Source: Phycisphaerae bacterium (lineage in GTDB: Bacteria > Planctomycetota > Phycisphaerae > UBA1845 > PWPN01). From it: DNA of 38,522 bases. The notes under the pieces are model-generated. The model did not search any database. It was not told the origin of the DNA and worked only from the letters and a program-made list of their open reading frames with translations. A program made the translations under genes and the position numbers. Below, piece after piece: positions 1 through 8,517 of the stretch; the stretch's first letter is position 1; every line of letters starts with the position of its first letter. The stretch lies in assembly GCA_030372985.1 (NCBI GenBank), contig JAUCQB010000181.1, forward strand, positions 1 through 38,522, in the 5' to 3' direction.

Positions 1-779
1 CCGAGGCCGAGCATCCAGCGGGCGGTGTCCAGCATGTGGACGCACATGTCGCCGACGATTCCGTTGCCGTATTCCATGAAGGTCCGCCACCAGCGACGGT
101 GGGGGAGGCCGTCATACGGGCGCAGCAGCGCGGGCCCGGTCCACATCTCGTAGTCCAGGTAGTCCGGTACGGGCTGGACCGGCGGGTTGTCCTTGGCCCG
201 CATGTGGTAGTAGCAGCAGGCCTCCACGTGGCCGATCTTGCCCAGCAGGCCCGCCTCGACGATGTTCTTCTTGCAGTCGATCAGGTGCGGCGTGCTCTTG
301 CGCTGCGTGCCGACCTGCACGACGCGGTTGTGCTTGCGGGCGGCGGCGACCATGGCGGCGCCCTCGGCCACGTCGACGCTGATCGGCTTCTGGACATAGA
401 CGTCCGCGCCTGCCTCGACGGCCGCGATCATCGGCAGGGCGTGCCAGTGGTCGGGCGTGCCGACGAGCACAATGTCCAGGTCCTTCTCCTTGAGCATTTC
501 GCGATAGTCGCCGTAGAGGCGCGGTGTCTTCTTGGAGGCTTGCCGGTCGGCAACGAGTTCGGCTGCCTCGGCGAGCAGCTTTTTGTCGACATCGCACAAC
601 GAGACGACCTCGACCGGGGCAACCTGAATCAGGCGGAACAGGTCTGATTTGCCGTACCAACCGGTGCCGATGAGCCCGACGCGCAGGGGCTTCTGTTCCG
701 CGCCGTGGACGAAATAGCCACCGAAGGCGGATGCGACCGATCCGGCCACACCGGCCTTGAGCAATTGGCGACGATTCAT
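1..779 (-). CDS. Gfo/Idh/MocA family oxidoreductase, Tat-exported, 3' end cut by window edge
   Basis: The reading frame opens at ATG 779-777 behind a GGAGG ribosome site six bases upstream and runs off the window, so about 259 residues are visible. The protein begins MNRRQLLKAGVAGS, a twin-arginine-type leader, then has a Rossmann start (VGLIGTGWYG, about residues 34-43), the conserved TPDHWH segment and a QKPIS segment where most of the family has EKP. A GDMCVHMLDTARW stretch sits near the visible end. These are hallmarks of NAD(P)-dependent sugar dehydrogenases and related exported oxidoreductases, which are numerous in planctomycetes. The substrate cannot be named. A second family member lies at 14478-15923. 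The family assignment is secure; catalytic function is not, because the C-terminal half is missing. Confidence 0.9.
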   Translation of the reverse strand, partial: MNRRQLLKAGVAGSVASAFGGYFVHGAEQKPLRVGLIGTGWYGKSDLFRLIQVAPVEVVSLCDVDKKLLAEAAELVADRQASKKTPRLYGDYREMLKEKDLDIVLVGTPDHWHALPMIAAVEAGADVYVQKPISVDVAEGAAMVAAARKHNRVVQVGTQRKSTPHLIDCKKNIVEAGLLGKIGHVEACCYYHMRAKDNPPVQPVPDYLDYEMWTGPALLRPYDGLPHRRWWRTFMEYGNGIVGDMCVHMLDTARWMLGL

Positions 780-895
780 TTCAAACCTCCGTTCGCAAGG
801 GCAACTGACCTTCCATGACTACGTACCCCAAGATCGCCGACAGGGCCAGTGGCCGTAACGGCCGGTCGCGGCGTCAGATCCGTGTCGCAGTCGGC

Positions 896-935
896 AAAAA
901 AGAGACAGCCCGGATCCGGAAGGGATCTGGGCTGT
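896..935 (-). terminator. Rho-independent terminator of serA
   Basis: Read on the minus strand, a 13-bp stem with one G-U type pair (905-917 against 923-935, 5-base loop) is followed at once by CTC and six T residues (plus-strand A run 896-901). It lies about 40 bases past the serA stop codon. Stem plus U-tract is the classical intrinsic terminator layout, which is rarer in this window than bare hairpins. Confidence 0.75.
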
Positions 936-972
936 GCCCGAGTATCCGTATCACGACGGTGCGACGACTGTC

Positions 973-2573
973 TTATATCGCCAACGGCGGCAGTGTCACG
1001 GGCAGCACGCGCCGGATGGGCGGCTTGTGGCTTTCGAGGTCCTGGAGCAGCTTGGCCGGAATGGCGGCGTCGAGCTTGAGGACCATGAGGGCAGTGTTGT
1101 TCCGCCGCGAGAGCATCATGTCGGCGATGTTGATCCTGTTCTCGCCGAAGACGGTGCCGACGAGCCCGATCACGCCCGGCTGGTCGTCGTTGACGATCAG
1201 GACCATCGCCCCCTCGGGTATCAGGTTCATCTGGTAGCCGTTGATGGCCATGATCCTGGGTTTGCCGTCGAGGAAGACCTCGCCCACCACCTCGTGGACG
1301 CCGTCCCGCGTTTTGATCGTGACGGTCACGCTGTCGGTGACGGCGCTGGCGGTCAGGTCGGCGGTTTGCTCGAGCTTGATACCTCGCTCCTTTACGAAGC
1401 TGTCCACGTTGATCATGTTCAGCCGCGAGGTGAAATGCGGGCTGAGCACGTCGATGAGAATCTGCTTCTGAATGGTGCCGAGCAGGGGCTCCAGCGACTC
1501 GCCGTGGGTGGTAACGCTCACCGTCTCGATCACTCCGGAACCGACGTGCGAGAGGATCGCGCCCATCCGCTGGGCGAGGTCCAGGTACGCCCTGTCACGA
1601 GCGGTGATCTGGGCGGGCAGACCGGCCACGTTGCAGGCCCAGCGGATTTCGCTCTTGAGCAGGTAGTTGAGCAGGATTTCAACCGCGTCGAGGGTGACCT
1701 GTAACTGCGCTTCTTCCGTCGAGGCCCCGAGATGGGGAGCGAGGACGGTGTTCGGGGCGGTCAGCAGGGGATTGTCGGGAGCGGGAGGTTCGGTGGTATA
1801 GACGTCGATGGCGGCCCCGGCCACATGCCCGCTCTTGAGGGCCTCGGCCAGATCGGCGTCGTTGATGACGCCGCCGCGGGAGCTGTTGATGATCCGGACG
1901 CCCTTTTTCATTTTGCGATGTTGTCCTTATTGATCATCTGCCTGGTTTCGTCGCTCAGCTTGGTGTGGAGGGTGAGGTAGTCGGCGTTGGCGAAGACCTC
2001 ATCTCGCGTGTGGCAGAGAACGACCTGTCCGTCGAGCGCCGTCTCGCCGGAGAAGAACGGGTCGTACGCAATCACCTTCATGTCGAATGACAAGGCGCGT
2101 CGAGCGACCGCGCTGCCCACGCGCCCCAGGCCGATGATTCCCAGCGTCTTGCCTGCCAACTGTTTTCCAGTGAAGGCCTTGCGCTCCCATTTCTTTTCGC
2201 GGACGTGGGCATCGGCCTTGGGAACATGGCGGGACAGAGCCAGCATCAGGGCCATGGTCTGCTCGGCCGTGCTGATGGTATTGGCATCCGGTGTGTTCAT
2301 GACCAGAATGCCGGCCTTGGTGGCTGCCTGGAGGTCGACGTTGTCAACACCCACGCCCGCGCGTGCGATCACCCGCAGCTTGCCGGGGCTCGCCAAAACC
2401 TTGGCGGTGATCTTCACGCCGGAACGGATGATCATGCCGTCATACTCACCGACGACGGCAGCGAGTTCGTCCTCCTTCAGGCCGGTCTTCACGTCTGCCT
2501 GAATGCCCTTGGTTTCCTGGATTCTCTTCATGCCTTCTGCCGCGAGCGGATCGGCAACAAGGATCTTGATCAT
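973..2573 (-). CDS. serA: D-3-phosphoglycerate dehydrogenase, interrupted by a -1 frameshift
   Basis: SerA oxidises 3-phosphoglycerate with NAD+ in the first step of serine synthesis in the cytoplasm. The start is ATG 2573-2571 (MIKILVADPLAAEGM) with GAGGT upstream. The first part (2573 down to 1908) has the substrate-binding N-terminus and the GLGRVG nucleotide loop and stops at ...DNIAK-TGA. The second part (1911 down to 973) begins MKKGVRIINSSRGG and holds the catalytic Arg of SSRGG, Glu of TTEPP and His of APHLGAS, then the long-form regulatory region ending in an ACT-like domain (LIVNDDQPGVIGLVG). Joined, the two give about 533 residues, the normal length of long SerA. The parts overlap in ATGA, and one extra A in the run GCAAAATG would restore the frame. 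This is either a real lesion, a slippage site or a sequence error. Family identity is certain. Confidence 0.93.
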
Positions 2574-2742
2574 GTAAGTCTTACCTCTTTCATCCAATTC
2601 GTTCGAGCCACAGACTGAGCCAGGCGAGCATTCTAGCGAGATTCCGTTCTGCGTCACGTGGCCGGCCCCCTTGTGCCCAGGACATGACCGATTACCATCT
2701 GTTGGATTTCGGGAATTGACCCCCGAGAAGGAAGGAGACAAG

Positions 2743-3594
2743 GTGGAGCTCAACGCAGAGGCTGTGAAAGTCGCCGGCGGCTTCAAGTTCTGCGAGGGGC
2801 CGGCCTTCGATCCCAATGGTCGCCTGTGGGTTGTAAGTCTTCACGGTGGCTTTATCTCCAGGGTGACCATGGGCGGCAGAAAGACCCGCGTGGCCGAGAC
2901 ATCGGCTCCCAACGGCGGGCAATTTGACGCGGACGGCCATTACATCTGCTGCGAGTGCCAACGGAAGGCGATTATCCGTGTCTCGCCGCAGGGTTCTGTT
3001 TCAGTTATCGCTGAATCGTGCGACGGGAAAGCCTTTCATGGCCCCAATGACGTGGCCGTCGATGCCGATGGGGGCTTCTATTTCACGGATCCCGACGGCA
3101 GCTCCCTTGAGAACCGGATTGGGGCGGTTTATTACGTCCGGCCCGATCGGACGGTCATCCAAGCGGACTCGGGCCTTGCCAATCCTAATGGGATTAACAT
3201 CTCGGTCGATCGGTCGGCCGTTTTGATGGCCGAGACGCTGACCCACCGGATTTGCCGCTATCAGCGACGGCCAGATGGCACACTTGGGCCGCGCGAGGTT
3301 TTCTGCCAGCTATCGGGCGGGGTCGGGCCGGACGGCATGTGTTTCGATCAGGACGGCAATCTGTACGTGGCCTGGTATGGCTCGGCCTGTGTGTACGTCA
3401 TTGATTCGTCCGGCAGGCCCATCGGCCGTCTCGCGACCCCTGGCGACAACCCGACCAACTGTTGCTTTGGTCCACCGGGCTCCAAGTATGCAACCTCTTT
3501 GTTCGTCACGGAGACCGTCACAAACGCGGTGTGGCGGTATGACATCGGCGTCCCGGGCATGCCGCTGCATCACCTGGCGGTGGCCAGCGAGTAG
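2743..3594 (+). CDS. SMP-30/gluconolactonase-like beta-propeller protein
   Basis: The 283-residue protein starts at GTG 2743 behind GAAGGAGA; an upstream in-frame ATG lacks a ribosome site. It has the family's repeating pattern: CEGPAFDPNGRLW near the N-terminus (likely metal-binding Glu), HGPNDVAVDADGGFYFTDPDG in the middle (Asn and Asp ligands) and GPDGMCFDQDGNLYVAWYG later. SMP-30/gluconolactonase proteins are six-bladed propellers that hydrolyse sugar lactones with a divalent metal. No signal peptide is seen, so it is probably cytoplasmic. It is divergent from serA with 169 bases between starts, and a strong hairpin follows its stop. Exact lactone substrate unknown. Confidence 0.85.
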   Translation: MELNAEAVKVAGGFKFCEGPAFDPNGRLWVVSLHGGFISRVTMGGRKTRVAETSAPNGGQFDADGHYICCECQRKAIIRVSPQGSVSVIAESCDGKAFHGPNDVAVDADGGFYFTDPDGSSLENRIGAVYYVRPDRTVIQADSGLANPNGINISVDRSAVLMAETLTHRICRYQRRPDGTLGPREVFCQLSGGVGPDGMCFDQDGNLYVAWYGSACVYVIDSSGRPIGRLATPGDNPTNCCFGPPGSKYATSLFVTETVTNAVWRYDIGVPGMPLHHLAVASE

Positions 3595-3595
3595 A

Positions 3596-3624
3596 CCCCA
3601 GCGTTGCATACGGCAACGCTGGGG
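3596..3624 (+). terminator. Perfect 12-bp hairpin after the SMP-30-like gene
   Basis: Positions 3596-3607 pair perfectly with 3613-3624 around a 5-base loop, one base after the stop codon. No U-tract follows, so it may act as an mRNA 3'-end stabiliser or a weak terminator. The last G starts the heptad repeat array. Confidence 0.6.
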
Positions 3625-3658
3625 AATGAAGAATGGCGAATGCAGAATTGAGAATGGG
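3624..3658 (+). repeat. Heptad repeat array 1 (GAATNNN x5)
   Basis: Five consecutive 7-base units each begin GAAT (3624, 3631, 3638, 3645, 3652). The array lies 30 bases past a stop codon. Similar exact 7-base periodicity is found at four other gene ends in the window. The remainder of the gap to 3994 shows nothing I can name. Confidence 0.75.
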
Positions 3659-3994
3659 GCCTGTTCAGTCGCGAACGGCGAAATGCGCTGGCGGTGCTGT
3701 TTGGGCGCAAGCCAAGAGAGCAGGGAAGAAGGCCGTCTCCAGGGCTTCAACCGACTGTTCCCGGTCGGGTTTTGTGCAAGTGAAGGGTAGACTGTCCTCC
3801 GGCGTGGCGACCGCAGTCGGAAGCATTGGTCCCGAACCCTGGTCGACAGCCCGGAAGGTTCTCAGATGGCGTCTCTTGCGGGTCGGATCGTTGAGAAGCG
3901 TGGCTGGGCCGGTACAATGTGCCCATCCCAGGCTTTCCCCTGAGCGGATGGTATCCAGATCGGTTTCTCGAGAGTTGCCGGCGAGGGTGCGTTA

Positions 3995-4816
3995 ATGTCT
4001 CGACGATACGAGTATGGCTTCATCGGTGCCGGGAACATGGCCGAGGGGATTATCTCCGCCGCGGTCAGGAACCGGCTTTTCAGGGGCAGCCAGCTTGCAG
4101 TCTGCGACCCGGTTGAGCAGCGAAGAGACCTGATGGTTGAGAAGTTCGGTGTGGCAGCGGTCCTGGATAACTCCCAATTGGCAGCGGAGGCTCAACGTCT
4201 CGTCATCGCGGTGAAGCCCCAGAGCTTCGCCGAGGCGATCACGCCGCTTGCGGGCGACGTCCGGCAGGATCAGCTCATCGTCAGCATCATGGCCGGGGTC
4301 AACACCGCCCGGGTAGAGTCCCTTTTTCCGCAGATCAGCGTTCGTGTCGTTCGGGTGATGCCGAACCTGCCGATTCTCGTCGGCGCGGGCGTGGCGGGCA
4401 TCTGTCCGGGGCGCTTTGCGACCGGTCAGGACGTCGCTGACGTGCAGGCGTTGTTCGAGGCCGGCGGGGCAAGCGTGGTGGTGAAGGACGAATCGCTCAT
4501 TGACGCGGTGACGGCCGTTTCGGGTTCGGGGCCGGCGTATTTCTACTACTTCGTCGAGGCCATGGTTGCCGGCGGTGTGGCCTGCGGGCTGAGCGAGGTA
4601 GAGGCCTTCAAGCTGGCCGCACACACCTGCCTGGGGGCTGCGAGGATGATGCTGGAGACCGGCGAGCCCCCGGCCGAGCTTCGCCGCAAGGTGACCAGCA
4701 AGGGCGGCACGACCCAGGCGGCCCTGGAGGCCATGAATCTCGCCGGGGTGGACAAGGCCATTGGCGAGGCGGTGCTGGCGGCGTTCAATCGGGCGAGGGA
4801 CTTGGGGAAGGGATGA
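3995..4816 (+). CDS. proC: Pyrroline-5-carboxylate reductase
   Basis: ProC reduces 1-pyrroline-5-carboxylate to L-proline with NAD(P)H, the last step of proline synthesis, in the cytoplasm. The 273-residue protein has the usual length. Visible are the Rossmann loop GFIGAGNMAEG at residues 8-18, IAVKPQ in the first domain, and the family signature AVSGSGPAYFYYFVEAM with VTSKGGTTQAAL in the C-terminal dimerisation domain that binds substrate. The start ATG 3995 has GAGGG upstream. The gene stands alone on its strand between two repeat arrays, so it is probably transcribed from its own promoter. Confidence 0.96.
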   Translation: MSRRYEYGFIGAGNMAEGIISAAVRNRLFRGSQLAVCDPVEQRRDLMVEKFGVAAVLDNSQLAAEAQRLVIAVKPQSFAEAITPLAGDVRQDQLIVSIMAGVNTARVESLFPQISVRVVRVMPNLPILVGAGVAGICPGRFATGQDVADVQALFEAGGASVVVKDESLIDAVTAVSGSGPAYFYYFVEAMVAGGVACGLSEVEAFKLAAHTCLGAARMMLETGEPPAELRRKVTSKGGTTQAALEAMNLAGVDKAIGEAVLAAFNRARDLGKG

Positions 4817-4825
4817 AGGTAAAAA

Positions 4826-4881
4826 TAGCTATTAGCTTGTAGCTGTTAGCTCTTAGCTTCTGGCTTTTGGGTCTTGGCCAT
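4826..4881 (+). repeat. Heptad repeat array 2 (TAGCTNN)
   Basis: Eight consecutive 7-base units starting at 4826: five begin TAGCT, then come degenerate TGGCTTT, TGGGTCT and TGGCCAT. The array starts 10 bases after the proC stop. The phase is exact across the array. Confidence 0.75.
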
Positions 4882-4945
4882 GAGCGTCCGGCTTCTGGCC
4901 GATCGTCGTTCAGCGATAACTCGCAGCAAGCGCGAAGGAGAGATC

Positions 4946-5371
4946 ATGAAGGGCGCCGTGAGAACCTCTCTGATCGGGATCATCCTGTTGACTTGTTTGG
5001 CGGCGACCGGTTGTGCCGAGCCCACGTGCAAGGTGCAGCGGTTCGGGGCGGTGATCGGGGTGAAGAAGGAGGCCATCCCCGAGTACAAGCGGCTGCACGC
5101 GGAGACCTGGCCCAGCGTTCTGCAGGCCATCCGCGAGTGCAACATACGCAACTATTCGATTTTTCTGAAGGAGGTGGAGAAGGACAAGTGGTACCTGTTC
5201 GCCTACTACGAATACACCGGCGAGGACATCAAGGCCGACATGGAGAAGATGAAGACTTACCAGGCCATGCAGGACTGGTGGAAGCTGACGGACCCGTTGC
5301 AGGAGCCGTTGCCGATTCGTGAGAAGGATGAGTGGTGGGCCAAGGGAGAGCAGGTGTTCTATACGGAGTGA
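4946..5371 (+). CDS. L-rhamnose mutarotase family lipoprotein
   Basis: The protein has 141 residues. ATG 4946 is preceded by AAGGAGAG and gives a signal sequence ending LAATGC, with Cys23 as likely lipidation site. The mature part matches the small RhaM/DUF718 fold: RLHAETWP (His51, the family's catalytic His position), NYSIFL, LFAYYEYTG, DWWKLTDPLQEPLP (Trp111-Trp112) and the terminal EQVFYTE. RhaM interconverts alpha and beta anomers of L-rhamnose. The family is normally cytoplasmic, so an exported, membrane-anchored version is odd. It precedes a sugar symporter and a sugar-binding lipoprotein, so conversion of a 6-deoxysugar outside the inner membrane before uptake is a reasonable inference. 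The substrate is not shown by sequence. Confidence 0.85.
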   Translation: MKGAVRTSLIGIILLTCLAATGCAEPTCKVQRFGAVIGVKKEAIPEYKRLHAETWPSVLQAIRECNIRNYSIFLKEVEKDKWYLFAYYEYTGEDIKADMEKMKTYQAMQDWWKLTDPLQEPLPIREKDEWWAKGEQVFYTE

Positions 5372-5441
5372 TCGGGGCCCGGGGCGCGGAGAGCGGCGGG
5401 CGGCAGGCGGCGTGCAGGAGGGGAGCGGAGACGGCGATCGC

Positions 5442-5497
5442 AGATTGGAGATTTGAGATTTCAGATTTGAGATCTGAGATTTCAAATTTCAGATGTT
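5442..5497 (+). repeat. Heptad repeat array 3 (AGATTTG/AGATTTC)
   Basis: Eight consecutive 7-base units from 5442, mostly AGATTTG or AGATTTC, with AGATTGG, AGATCTG, AAATTTC and AGATGTT as variants. The array lies about 70 bases past the stop of the RhaM-like gene and upstream of the symporter gene. Confidence 0.8.
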
Positions 5498-5595
5498 GTG
5501 CGATCTGCAATGCATTTCGGATGATGTGTGACCTGAATTGCAGCCGTCGTGCCGAGAGGCAGGGGTGATCTCCGAGGACGGTCGGGAGACGTTTG

Positions 5596-7410
5596 ATGCT
5601 TGGGTTGCAGTTGGCGATCAAGGGCCTCGATCTGGCCATTATCATCGTCTACTTTGTGGTGATCATTGGGATCGGCTGCCTGGCCGGGTTGTATCGGCGC
5701 CGGGCGTCGGAGGGCAAGAACTACTTCCTTGCCGGCGGGACGCTGACCTGGCCGATCATTGGCTTGGCCCTGTTCTCGACGAACATCTCGACCATCCACC
5801 TGGTCAGTCAGGCCCAGGTAGGCTACCTCAGCGGCCTGGCCTACGGCAGTTTCGAGTGGATGGCCCCGTTCACGCTGATCTGTCTGGCGTTGTTCTTTGC
5901 TCCCTTCTATCTTCGATCGGGCGTGACCACGCTGCCTGATTTTCTGGAGAAGCGGTACAGCCGGGCAAGTCGCAACTGGCTTGCCCTCCTGTCGATGATC
6001 TCGGCGATCTTCATTCACATCGGATTCTCGCTGTACACCGGCGCACTGGTGCTCAACAAGATGTTCGGCATAGACACGATGCAGAGTGTCATTGCCATTT
6101 CGCTGCTCACTGGATTGTACACGATCGTCGGCGGGCTGCTGGCGGTCGTGCTGACCGAATCACTGCAAACCGTCATTCTCTTGTGCGGTGCCATCGCCAT
6201 CACCGTAATCGGCCTGACGAAAGCCGGAGGGTGGAGCGGCATGGCCTCCAGCGTCGACCCCGTATACCTGAACGTGATGCGGACGGCGGAGCAGTTGCCC
6301 GAACTGCCGTGGTATGCGGTGCTGCTCGGGTATCCGGTGATCGGACTGTGGTACTGGTGTGCCGACCAGACCATCGTGCAGCGCGTTCTGGGGGCCAAGA
6401 ACGAGAATCACGCCCGTGTCGGGCCGTTGTTTGCCGGTTTCATCAAGATCCTGCCGGTATTCATCTTCGTGATGCCGGGGACGATCGGTCTGGCTCTGAT
6501 TCATCAGAGCAAGATGCCGGCACTGCCCGTGGCGGCGGCGCAGGAAGAGAGCGGAGAGGCGTCGCGTCCTCTGACGACGGCGGAGCAGAGGGTATATGAC
6601 CATCTGACGAAGCTGAGTTCCGGACCCGAGAAGGGAATAGCCAGGGAGCAACTCGCCAAGGCGGTGGGTCTGGGCAAAGCAGAGATTGACGGGGCGGTGG
6701 CCGGACTGACCGAACTGAAACTGGTGAGGGACAAGTCCGAGGACATCTACGCCCACATGATTCAGCACCTCCTGCCGACCGGGCTGAAGGGCGTCGTTGC
6801 GGCCGCGTTATTGGCGGCACTGATGAGCACCGTTTCAGGAGCTCTTAACTCCATCGCGACGCTGTTCTGTTACGACATCTATCGGCAGTGGCGTCCCGAA
6901 GTGTCAGACCACACACTGGTGACCCTGGGGCGTGTGGTGACGTTCGTTGCGATGATTCTGTCGATTGTGTGGACACCGTACATCGCACGGTTCGAGAACA
7001 TCTACAAAGGGGCCAACTCGCTGATTTGCTACATCGCCCCGCCGATCACGGTGGTGTTCCTGTGGGGCGTATTCTGGCGCCGGGCATCGGCCAAGGGGGC
7101 GTTCGCCACGCTGGTTGCTGGTTCGGTGCTGGGCCTGACGGTGTTTCTGCTCGATTGGTTCAAGGAGTACACCGGCTGGTCGGTGAATTTCATGATGGCG
7201 GCGTTCTATCTGTTTGTCGTGTGCTCCGTGGTTCTGGTGGTGGTCTCGGTGCTGAGGCCGCAGCCTGCCGATCATCCCGGCAACGCCCTGGTGTGGAAGC
7301 ATCCGCTTGAAGCTCTGCAGGGGGAGGCCTGGCGGGGGATCGGCAACTACAGGTTCCTGGCCGGGTTGCTGTTTATCACCATGGTCGCTCTGTATATCAT
7401 CTTCCGCTGA
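5596..7410 (+). CDS. Sodium:solute symporter (SSS/SGLT family) with winged-helix-like insert
   Basis: This is a 604-residue polytopic inner-membrane protein of the family that couples Na+ entry to uptake of sugars or other solutes. The start ATG 5596 has GGGAG upstream; the TTG just before it is less likely. Family marks are YFLAGGTLTWPIIGLALFSTNISTIHLVSQAQVGY, LPDFLEKRYSR, YTIVGGLLAVVLTESLQTVILLCGA, WYWCADQTIVQRVLGAKN and LPTGLKGVVAAALLAALMSTVSGALNS. Between two of these, at about residues 316-382, sits an extra hydrophilic segment predicted as three helices and a short wing (TAEQRVYDHL, IAREQLAKAVGL, AEIDGAVAGLTELKLVRD). By SGLT topology this loop faces outward. Genes beside it point to a sugar substrate. 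Confidence 0.93.
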   Translation: MLGLQLAIKGLDLAIIIVYFVVIIGIGCLAGLYRRRASEGKNYFLAGGTLTWPIIGLALFSTNISTIHLVSQAQVGYLSGLAYGSFEWMAPFTLICLALFFAPFYLRSGVTTLPDFLEKRYSRASRNWLALLSMISAIFIHIGFSLYTGALVLNKMFGIDTMQSVIAISLLTGLYTIVGGLLAVVLTESLQTVILLCGAIAITVIGLTKAGGWSGMASSVDPVYLNVMRTAEQLPELPWYAVLLGYPVIGLWYWCADQTIVQRVLGAKNENHARVGPLFAGFIKILPVFIFVMPGTIGLALIHQSKMPALPVAAAQEESGEASRPLTTAEQRVYDHLTKLSSGPEKGIAREQLAKAVGLGKAEIDGAVAGLTELKLVRDKSEDIYAHMIQHLLPTGLKGVVAAALLAALMSTVSGALNSIATLFCYDIYRQWRPEVSDHTLVTLGRVVTFVAMILSIVWTPYIARFENIYKGANSLICYIAPPITVVFLWGVFWRRASAKGAFATLVAGSVLGLTVFLLDWFKEYTGWSVNFMMAAFYLFVVCSVVLVVVSVLRPQPADHPGNALVWKHPLEALQGEAWRGIGNYRFLAGLLFITMVALYIIFR

Positions 7411-7507
7411 GGCGGCGCGCGATCGGCCAAGCGTGAAGAGGCAGGTGTGTCTTTCGTGGACAGGACCACGGCCGGTATCGTTTTCCTGCCGTTCATGGGG
7501 AGTGAAC

Positions 7508-8515
7508 ATGAGAATCGCCGACGTCATATTGATTCTGGCCGCAGGGCTGGTGATTGCCGGATGTGACAAGTCCGAATCGTCGCAGAGCGGCGGGGTTTCG
7601 GGGCTTCGCTTCGCGGTGATCCCCAAAGGCATGACCCACGAGCACTGGAAGGCGGTCGAGGCTGGGGCGAAGAAAGCCGCCGCCGAGGCCGGGAACGTTG
7701 AAATCATCTACAAGTCGGCACCCAAGGAGGATGACACGCTGCTGCAGGTCAATCTGGTCCAAAGCTTCGTCAGCTCTCGGGTTGACGGGATTATTCTGGC
7801 GCCCCTCAGCGACCAGGCCCTGGTGGCTCCCGTGCGGCTGGCGGCCCAGGCGAAGATACCGGTCATCATCTTTGATTCGCCGTTGGCCGGGCAGATCGGT
7901 AAGGACTTCGTCTGCTACATCGGGACGGACAACTATAGGGCCGGCGTTTTGGCCGGTAAGCGGCTTGGCGAGGTCATGGAGGGCAAGGGGACTGTTCTTT
8001 TGCTGCGTTACGCCGAAAGCTCGGCCAGCACCCGCGAGCGCGAGCAGGGCTTCCTCGACGCCTTGAAGAAGGACTTTGCTGCGATTGCCGTGATCGACCC
8101 GCCGCAATACGCCGGGGCGGAGGTCAACAGCGCCAAGAAGGCCGCTGAGAACATGATCACCGCTCACCTCGGCAAGTTCGACGGGGTTTTCTGTCCGAAC
8201 GAGACCAGTGCCGCCGGGATGCTGATCGCCCTGGAAGACCGTCAACTGGCGGGCAAGGTCCGCTTCGTCGGTTTTGACGCCAACCCACGGGTGATTGCCG
8301 GTCTTCGGGCTCGCAAGCTCGACGGCGTGGTCTTGCAGGACCCGTTCAAGATGGGGTATCAGAGCGTCAAACAGATGCTGGACCGCCTCGCGGGCGAGCC
8401 GGTGCCACCCACCACGGATACCGGGGCGGCCGTGGCCACGCCGGGGAACGTGGACAGTCCGGAGATCTATCGGCTGCTTCATCCGCTTGAAGCCGCCGCC
8501 TCGCAGGGATCGTAA
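7508..8515 (+). CDS. Sugar ABC transporter substrate-binding lipoprotein (RbsB-like)
   Basis: The 335-residue type-1 periplasmic-binding protein starts at ATG 7508 (GGGGAG upstream) and has a lipobox LVIAGC with Cys19, so it is likely anchored in the inner membrane. The LRFAVIPKGMTHEHWKAVEAGAKKAA start, DGIILAPLSDQALVAPV, IPVIIFDSPL, GTDNYRAGVLAGKRL and VGFDANPRVIAGLRARKLDGVVLQDPFKMGYQSV segments are typical of ribose/xylose/rhamnose-type binding proteins. It captures a sugar and hands it to the permease encoded two bases downstream. It lies 97 bases after the symporter gene. The exact sugar is not readable from the sequence. Confidence 0.93.
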   Translation: MRIADVILILAAGLVIAGCDKSESSQSGGVSGLRFAVIPKGMTHEHWKAVEAGAKKAAAEAGNVEIIYKSAPKEDDTLLQVNLVQSFVSSRVDGIILAPLSDQALVAPVRLAAQAKIPVIIFDSPLAGQIGKDFVCYIGTDNYRAGVLAGKRLGEVMEGKGTVLLLRYAESSASTREREQGFLDALKKDFAAIAVIDPPQYAGAEVNSAKKAAENMITAHLGKFDGVFCPNETSAAGMLIALEDRQLAGKVRFVGFDANPRVIAGLRARKLDGVVLQDPFKMGYQSVKQMLDRLAGEPVPPTTDTGAAVATPGNVDSPEIYRLLHPLEAAASQGS

Positions 8516-8517
8516 GA

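Noticed and set aside
1..660. Open frames on both strands (36-647 plus, 112-660 minus) at the window start
   Set aside because: The genuine frame is the one from 779 on the minus strand, which gives a clear Gfo/Idh protein; the others lack motifs and ribosome sites.
2574..2742. A riboswitch in the serA leader
   Set aside because: I found no conserved riboswitch core or strong stem in this short divergent region.
973..2816. Reading serA as two separate genes
   Set aside because: The two parts together make exactly one SerA with no missing or duplicated residues at the junction, so one interrupted gene is the simpler reading.
3624..5497. The repeat arrays as CRISPR
   Set aside because: Units are only 7 bases with no spacers and no cas genes are present.
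5372..5595. Short frames with repetitive SQISNLKSQISNL-type products in the heptad array
   Set aside because: They are simply the translation of the 7-base repeat on the minus strand, without start context or protein similarity.
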